Assembly: GCA_902806575.1 (NCBI GenBank)
Contig: CADCXD010000005.1
Span: forward strand, 2,790,001-2,854,000
Length of the DNA: 64,000 nucleotides
Direction of reading: 5' to 3'
From: Jackrogersella multiformis
Taxonomy: Eukaryota; Ascomycota; Sordariomycetes; Xylariales; Hypoxylaceae
The notes beneath the pieces are model-generated. The model had not been told where the DNA came from. It did no database searches and worked only from the letters and a program-made list of their open reading frames with translations. Each line of letters starts with the position of its first letter. Position 1 is the stretch's first letter. The translations under genes were made by a program, and so were the position numbers. Positions 57,329 to 64,000 of this stretch are shown piece after piece.

Positions 57329-58786
57329 TTAGCTAAGAATTATATCCTGGGGGAGTCCCGTCAATCGGTCAGTCACTGATCGATATTGCTCCTTTGGATT
57401 CACATCTGCACCCTCCTTCTGGACCACCTCGACAAACTCCAGCTTGTCCATTTTCATGTCCATTCCTGGTCCCTTCTTCCATTGTTCGAATCGCTTCAGA
57501 AGTGCAACTTCGATATTGTTGGCTCGGACACGGATGATTGCCTTCTTGCGCAAATCGATGCCTCTCAAAGCAACCCTCATCAAATAAAGCGTCTCGACGT
57601 TGGGCCATGATCGCGTGACAGTCTGCCAACACGGTTCAGTAGTGGCGGGCAAGTTAGGTGATTCGGTTTGAACAGCTAAGAACCGGACAGCGGAACGATC
57701 GGCATCGGAGTACTGGTTCCGAGCACAATGGCATCCACGGCATGCCCCATGGCAAGGTTCAAATATCACGATATCGTTGGTATTGAAATCTTGAATTGTT
57801 CTTCGGTCAAGGGTGAGAGTAAATGGGTTGTGAAGCCCAAACCGCTTCTTGAAATGAAGTTGTGCGATCCATCGCGATAGGCGGCATGTATTGAACCAAT
57901 AAGGAGGATGGTTCATGGTACGGAACATTGCTCCGACAAGCCCGATTGAAGATCGATTACAGATATAAAGCAGTCGTGGTTCGATTGCGGCCTCCCATAT
58001 CATCATCTTCAGTTCGGAAGGGAGCTGAACATACTTGTGGAATTCTGTGAGCGGCTTCCAGAGCCGTGGCGAGCGGCGAGGGTATCCTCGAGCAAGATGC
58101 TTGGTTGAGTTTCGTCCAACTCTTCTTGATCGCCCCTTAACTAGGGCCGCAGGGGCTAAAGGTCCTAAGCTGTCATTTGTTGCATCCTTGTGATAACCAA
58201 TGCGAGTCGAACGACGAATCGGTGTAAACTCTCCGGTCTCCGGTTGTGTTCTAACCAGTCTCTCCAGCGATGGCGAGGCATGTACGCCATCTTGGTCTTC
58301 CATCCTGCTGGCCATATTGAATCCATTCTCACCGCTCTCATCGTCCTCGTCTTCGTTATCATACTGAATATCCTTGGATTGCTCTAATTTGGAGAAAGGT
58401 GAAGTTGGTATAGCTGGAAACTTCTTCTTGGATGAATCTCGTAACCTTGCTCTGGTTGAAGTAGTAGTATAGGGCATGACCTCCAATGGCTCGGCAACGG
58501 AGGACTTGCTCATGGATCGTGTTACGGGTCTCGCAAAAGCTCTCCCAACAACAGTCGAAACAGGTGTGAAAAGTGGATCCATATTTGTTTGTGCTGGGGT
58601 CATTGTCAAGTACGAGTCTTCCATTTCAACATCCTCCAAGCTATCATGCTCCAGATCGAGCACTGATTCTCGCCGCTCACTACCACCATCGTCGATGCCA
58701 AAACGACCCATCAGGTCGCCGGTTCCTGCCATTCCTGGATCGGAAAAGACCGGGATCTCCTCCATGCGAGAGTAACGACTACACAT
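57329..58786 (-). CDS. 2EXR-domain (PF20150-like) protein, unknown function
   Basis: A single-exon protein of 485 residues. The C-terminal half carries the FHKYVQLPSELKMMIWEAAIEPR block that defines the fungal 2EXR domain, with the following RLLYI and NTCRLSRWIAQ segments. The N-terminal half is low complexity, with an acidic run (DNEDEDDESGENG) and basic SRRVGRNSTK and YPRRSPRLW stretches. A small cysteine/histidine cluster (EPCHGACRGCHCARN) lies downstream of the domain and might bind a metal. An upstream in-frame GTG at 58843 is not a likely start; ATG 58786 was chosen, and ATG 58765 is the alternative. The function of 2EXR proteins is not known. Confidence 0.8.
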   Translation of the reverse strand: MCSRYSRMEEIPVFSDPGMAGTGDLMGRFGIDDGGSERRESVLDLEHDSLEDVEMEDSYLTMTPAQTNMDPLFTPVSTVVGRAFARPVTRSMSKSSVAEPLEVMPYTTTSTRARLRDSSKKKFPAIPTSPFSKLEQSKDIQYDNEDEDDESGENGFNMASRMEDQDGVHASPSLERLVRTQPETGEFTPIRRSTRIGYHKDATNDSLGPLAPAALVKGRSRRVGRNSTKHLARGYPRRSPRLWKPLTEFHKYVQLPSELKMMIWEAAIEPRLLYICNRSSIGLVGAMFRTMNHPPYWFNTCRLSRWIAQLHFKKRFGLHNPFTLTLDRRTIQDFNTNDIVIFEPCHGACRGCHCARNQYSDADRSAVRFLAVQTESPNLPATTEPCWQTVTRSWPNVETLYLMRVALRGIDLRKKAIIRVRANNIEVALLKRFEQWKKGPGMDMKMDKLEFVEVVQKEGADVNPKEQYRSVTDRLTGLPQDIILS

Positions 58787-61700
58787 GTGCCGAATGTCGT
58801 ACCTTCCTCCGGGAACAGATTTAAGATATTTTCCTATTTTCACGGCCGAGCCGCCAAGTACGATCCGTCAACCGAGTAGATGTTAAGGGCCTTTTGGGAC
58901 CATTAACTCCGGCGGAGCAAGTCGAGGCAGAGCCGACAAGGTATCCGAGCTGGCGATTGAATACCTACCTAACCAGGTAGATAGGCTGTGATACCGACGT
59001 TGCGCGCGGATGCTCGCTCGGCCCGGGGCTTGGAGCCGAAAGTAAGCTTATGATAGATGTGACGAATATGATAGGATAGGATGTAGCGGTGATATTACAG
59101 GCAGTGACGTGTTCTGGGAAGTGGGAAAATGAGCGTGAATATGAACTGCCTAGCCCCAAATGAGCTGACGTCGAGGCCACGCTCGGCAACGAAGAAGTTT
59201 GGGATAGACGATTTGACACCGATGGAAAAGTTCCGGAATTGACGGCGGACTCGTGAGATGTATGGACGATTACCTAGGTATGTGCTTTGCTTATCAAACT
59301 GCCTCTACCACTAGAATGAAGTGATAAGGCTTGCACTCGATAATGAGGATAAGAGAAGATAAGAGAGGATGGTGCAGTTTATGGTGGAAATGAGGACGAA
59401 ATAGATTGTGTATGATGCTTATGCCGTATTCATCATGATAGTTATTGGTATGTAGATGATCTAATTTGCAGATGTGATAAGTCTTCTAATTCCCAATGAG
59501 GTTGCGACGGTGATGAGAGATAGTTAGGCGGATGATTTCCAAGGTTCGTTGAGAGAATGCACGATGAGGGGTAGACAGGGTAGACAGGCTAGACAGGTAA
59601 AGAGTGGAGGAAGACGAAAATGAACAGGGGTCTGAGGTCAGAGGGTTGGAGGGGAAGTTGCGGCGCTGTTCAAAAAAACACACTACTAGCCTTGGAGGGG
59701 AAGCCACGGCGCTGTTCAAAAATCAGCTGCACTACTTGGCCCTGGAGGGTACTATGGTGGGGATATAGAATGGATCTATGGATGCTCCAAACTCCCCAAA
59801 CTCTCCAAGGTTAGAAGCTATAAGCGCCATAGTGAGCCATCCATATTTAGCACATTTAGCGCACAAGCCCCTCTAGGGCTGTTATTTATCAACTCAAGTG
59901 AGGGCTCTCAGGTGCTCATGCATGGGGCTACCGGTATCTATGTAGGTACCTAAGGTACCTCAGATGAGGCAAATCAATACGACGGAGAAAGTACCAAGTA
60001 CCTACCTATGTACCTAATATCAAGGATCGTGCCAACTTCAGCTGAACATTTCCTTAATTGCACCTACCTAAAAGGTAATCAAACGACATAAACACTGCGA
60101 CCGGTAAAGAACAACGTGAGTACCTAGGTACCTATTTACTTTCCCTTCTCTTGAAACCTGAATCTTTTAACCTTAGATGCCTACTAAGGTACCTAGGTAC
60201 TTAACATAGCCACCTGTTAACCACATCTTCCGGTAGGTACCTTAGGTATGTTACTTGGAAAATCCATGGGTATAATTAATGCCTTGTCTTATGTACCTAG
60301 GTGGCCAAGTCATGGCTTATGAATTTAGGTTCTCGCGTAGATTAATGAGCCGCATACTCCATAGCCACCTCATCAAAGCTCAAGGATATAGTGGCGTTAA
60401 CGACTTCGAAAAAGATGCCACGGATGATGGATTTCAAGTAAAAATAACCTTGTTTATAGGCACCAGCACTGCGATCTCCCCCGTGTGTACACACCTAAGT
60501 ACCGGATGCTACATCTTAATAGCGAATTGTGACATGTGGGGGAAGTTCCGTTAAATAGAATTCAATAAGGCCTTAAACCATAACAGATTCTTATCGCGGG
60601 ATACTTAGGTACCTCCTTATGAATCGATTTATGTAGCTTGCCATTTATAAGGTACCTGCTTAGATATGAAAATGTGTTAAGGTTTGATTGAATAGATTGA
60701 GCTTAACCTAAATAGTCAATAATAATATAAACGGTACATTTAGCAATTTTAAATATAAAATTGAAATCATGAAATGCAAACCTAACACTGCACTTATGTG
60801 TGCACTTTACATTTACATGACTTACTTACTTAATAGGTAAGTACCTAAGTATCTAAGGAAAATGAAAATGAAAATGTGATATAAACTTATTCTGAGAAGT
60901 GTTAAAAGACAATAATGAAAAGCAATAGGACTTATTTTTAACCTTTAGGATTAAGTACTTAACCATTATAAGGGATGATGATAATGGTGATTATTCTTAC
61001 ATACAAAGGGCTAAACAGTATTATTAGGCACACATAATAACAATGTGCAGCTATGGCGCATAAGACGTTTAAAGCATCCCCCAGGGGGAAGAGCTATGAC
61101 ATATGGTATGGTATAAAGGAGGTGAAAATGAAGGCGGCATCACCTTTTTTAGTTTTATACTTGCGAACGCTTAAGGGCTATGTTAGAATCTTGAATTATG
61201 TTTTAATTATAAATGTTGCAAGTTCTGGGTTAACTGAATTTCGATAACTTGAAGTTAAGAAACGAAAGACAAAGAGAGTTAATATCACAGGCTTAATTAA
61301 CATAAGACTGAAAAGCTTTAGCTTAAATTTATAAAACGATCAAATAATAGTAATGTAAGTTGAAATAATTGAAAGTAATTATAAGGAACTAATTATATTA
61401 CTGTTATAAAATTTTATGAAGTTTTATGGTATATAATAATAAAATAATTTCGAGTAACTTAAACAAATGAAGCTATGAAAACCAAGGAAGGAAGGTTTAA
61501 AATATCAAGATCTAAAGACTCCCTAACCGGTTTATTTGATGACTAATCATTTATATTTTCACTCTTGAGTGAACACAAGATGATACTAGGGCAGGTATGG
61601 ATCGTAATAATAATCATCCAATGTGGTGCAAGACATTGTATGTGCTTTTATTCCTTAATGTCATGATAGTTTCGTAACACGGTAGTCAGTCTTTGTCATA

Positions 61701-62052
61701 TTGGCCACCCAGATATCATACCTATTTGTCACTGTTTATGAAAGCAACATTTATATGCCCTACTATGTTTGTGTTCCTAGGTCAAAATCGAATCACTTGA
61801 GATATTATTAGCAACAACATTCATCATCTCCAAGTCACGAATTTCAATAAAGAATTCCTCTTTCCTTGCTAAAGTCTTGCCCATATAACACATAATCTCC
61901 TCAAATTTATACCATTTCCCCTTATCACATTATTTGCTCTATTTCTAAGCACCATTAACCTTTCTCGTATACAAAACCCCTACCTAGATATTCCTCGCAC
62001 CGCTTATTATATTAAGCTAGGTATTTAATTCATTCGAGAACGTTATCCTACC
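58787..62052. other. AT-rich gene-poor region with repeats
   Basis: About 3.3 kb with no credible gene. It includes TAGACAGG repeats (about 59573-59597), a 46-base imperfect tandem duplication (59646-59722), dense CCTAGGTA elements at 59940-60300 and a strongly AT-rich block at about 60640-61560. Confidence 0.6.
59646..59722 (+). repeat. Imperfect 46-base tandem duplication
   Basis: Two units share TTGGAGGGGAAG and CGGCGCTGTTCAAAAA with small differences between, offset by 46 bases. A partial third unit (CCTGGAGGG) follows at about 59741. Confidence 0.8.
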
Positions 62053-62417
62053 ATGTGCCACGCCATCACCTGGAGTTTCTTCTGCATAGTCTGCGGTCGA
62101 GGCCCGCTGAACACGCGCCCGCATGTATGTAACATACCAAAGCAGCATAGCTCCTGGAGACTCATCAACCTGAGTCGCTTAAGAGCTATTACTCCTAAGC
62201 TATACTTGAAACCCTGTTTCCATTATTTGAAGTAACCAATAAATATTGACATTCACTGCTACAGTGCGTCTGGCAAACCGTATGCGAATCCAACAAGGCA
62301 TGTACGAGAGGATGTCCAAACTTTACGTACGAGCCACGACAAAGTCACGGAGACGACTGCTTGCAGTGGGCGAGGAGGCATTTACCACCACCACCACCCT
62401 TATTTTCTAGCAAGTGA
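62053..62417 (+). CDS. Small cysteine-rich protein, unknown function
   Basis: A two-exon gene, 62053-62124 and 62265-62417, giving 74 residues with a 140-base GTATGT...ACAG intron. Exon 1 encodes MCHAITWSFFCIVCGRGPLN. Exon 2 encodes a further cysteine-rich segment ending in GCPNFTYEPRQSHGDDC and a proline-run tail. Eight cysteines are spaced irregularly, and there is no obvious signal peptide. The MCHxITxxxxC opening is shared by many short uncharacterised ascomycete proteins, which supports this model over chance. The function is unknown; zinc binding is possible but not shown. Confidence 0.6.
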
Positions 62418-63200
62418 GGGTCGTGTCACTTCAGTATGCTATCCAGGAACTTCCCTACCTGCTGGGAATAGTTGATTAAGCATTTATTTTACTTAATTAC
62501 TTGCAGGAGTTTGATGTACATCGACTATATATTTAGTTGAAATTTCTCCGATAAAGGAATCATGCAGGTTAACTAGACAGCCACGAAATGATAGGTATAG
62601 GGTCAAGCAGTGGTGAAAGTTTGGGATTGGTGGAATGATATTTACAGGATGATGTATCGTTGTAGGTGTGGGCATCCATACATCTCGTAGAGATATTTCT
62701 TTTATAATGCATTGGATTCCTATACAGTGCCACTAAGTTTCGAACATGAATCTCCGGCCCAGTCACGGCACCTACAGTTGAAGACAAGAGATGTTACATA
62801 TTACAGAGAACATCTTCTAATTCTAAATAATTCGACAAGAGTGTGGTATAATTTACTTTTTATAGGGGTGAATATGAAAAGGGGCCGATTCCCCAAGATA
62901 CCCCTGGTGGAGGGCATATTAGAGATGACACAGAGATCCTCACAGCTTCCTCCATGCTTCTTGAAGAACTGTCTACTTCACCTCCAAGTTTTTCCATTGA
63001 ACATCAGCTATGGTCTCTTGAGTCTTATTCACTTTTGAGAATATCTACCAGGGCTGGCTCAACAAGCTTATCTTATATCGAATCTGTGTCCCAGTCTGCG
63101 GGAACTGGGAGTCCCATCCAGGCCGGGTAATCAGATACCTTACCGCGCCCAAGCCTTCCTAAGGGCGCCAGCGGCGTTCCTGACCATCGCGGGAAGCTCA
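62418..63200. other. Intergenic, no gene seen
   Basis: About 0.8 kb of mixed composition. The short ORFs here have no recognisable domain. Confidence 0.5.
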
Positions 63201-63206
63201 TGGCTT

Positions 63207-63464
63207 TTGACGCTGTCCCTACCGGAGACTGGAACCTCAGACGCCTTGTTATCACCGGCGGTAGCGCATAGGGCAAGTTCGTCCTCACGCGTCGTTTCGG
63301 GGGCCATGGATGAGCAGGACGACGAAAATATTAAGATCAAACATCTTATTCATTACAGCAATGTTATTCCATTCGACGAGCTCGAGGGTCGCGAGGACCG
63401 GAGCGATATCAAAGGTGTCATATTCACTATGTACGAGATCATAACCCGACATAATACTTTCTGA
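63207..63464 (+). pseudogene. Possible protein-kinase domain relic
   Basis: The frame contains IKIKHLIHYSNVIPFDELEG and SDIKGVIFTMYEIITRHN. These resemble the segment after the DFG motif of a fungal kinase-like family, where DFG is followed by an EGR...D(V/I)KGVIFTLYEIITRD block. No catalytic loop or N-lobe is recognisable upstream. It is either a degenerate fragment or an unrelated ORF; confidence is low. Confidence 0.35.
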
Positions 63465-64000
63465 ACAGTAAAACTTCAAGGACACCCTTTCGGAGTAGGT
63501 GAAGTACCCGGAGGTAAACTTAGACCATCCAGTCTCTGAGTGTCGTCGGTATTAAAGACTGGCCTCCTAGACCTTACCTAGGTAGGCCACCACAAAATAA
63601 CATGCGTGACAGATATATAGGTGTGGACAGACGTCCTCACTTATCGTAGACGAGTTTTATGGCAGGCGGCAGGCTATATGAGATAAAGGGGGCGAGGTTT
63701 AAAATTAGGAGCGGACACCACAGAAGAGTTTAGGTTAGACGACAGGATTTAGGTAGGGCGCTTGCTACCGGTAAAATAGTCGATTGTTCAAGAGATGAAC
63801 TATAATCGAGTGTAGTAAACCCATAATTTCGTTATTTTATCAATATTATATTTCATTACAACCACTCTTATGTGGAACAGATTATTGTTACATGATAATA
63901 GCAACAAATACGGGGTCTATAAATAACTCCTAAATATCCATCAAAGAAACCGTTCTCAACCACACAAAGCTCTTAATACCATCGTACATTTTAGTTACAT
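63465..64000. other. Intergenic to window end
   Basis: No coding signal was found; AT-rich, with one CCTAGGTAGG element near 63579. Confidence 0.5.

Noticed and set aside
58787..58843. Longer N terminus for the 2EXR protein from 58843
   Set aside because: The first codon there is GTG; the nearest in-frame ATG codons are at 58786 and 58765, and no upstream exon with an ATG could be joined.

Overview
The window reads as nuclear DNA of a filamentous ascomycete, most likely a Sordariomycete. Genes carry several short introns of about 50 to 80 bases with GTAAGT-type donors, CTAAC-type branch points and TAG/CAG acceptors. Both strands are used, and core eukaryotic genes (calcineurin A, MED6, TAF11, a DHR1-type helicase, a proteasome chaperone) sit among accessory ones. 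Intergenic DNA is AT-rich and littered with the palindrome TACCTAGGTA. Gene models were built by joining exons by hand, and nearly all close in phase.

Layout. 1-2.8 kb: 3' end of a trimethyllysine dioxygenase (carnitine pathway) and a sorbose-reductase-type SDR whose first splice junction is out of frame. 4.2-10.1 kb: calcineurin A, a GC-rich cyclase-family protein and a HAD hydrolase. 10.7-16.8 kb: a 2-oxoglutarate dioxygenase, a PAC3-like proteasome chaperone and the DHR1/ECM16 helicase, whose last third changes sharply to GC-rich codons. 17.6-26.4 kb: a 1790-residue sacsin-like GHKL ATPase with a C-terminal HELAH motif, an MMTAG2-like protein and MED6. 27.2-29.9 kb: an EthD protein and a GNAT acetyltransferase.

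30.4-35.8 kb is the most interesting part. A small secreted precursor on the minus strand, missed by simple ORF calling, is built from one repeat per exon: two internal exons of exactly 63 bases, both phase 2, each encode one 21-residue unit with the core REPSKVKY(D/E)KY. Divergent from it is a UstYa/DUF3328 protein with both HxxHC motifs, then an anion:cation symporter-type MFS transporter. This looks like a fungal RiPP (dikaritin-like) locus. The UstYa gene as written carries a +1 frameshift in an A4 run, so the pathway may be decaying or the assembly may be wrong at that base.

37.0-45.0 kb: a secreted metallophosphoesterase, a SET-domain protein, a CYP504-like P450 and an NmrA-like reductase. 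45.8-47.9 kb is a gene graveyard: three telomere-type hexamers, a decayed polyketide-synthase enoylreductase fragment and a multiply broken SDR. 48.7-54.8 kb: GTP cyclohydrolase I, TAF11, an intron-containing tRNA-Thr(TGT) and a four-helix membrane protein. 54.8-64 kb is AT-rich and gene-poor, with a 101-base imperfect hairpin whose arm mismatches are all transitions, a 2EXR-domain protein, a tiny cysteine-rich protein and a possible protein-kinase relic.
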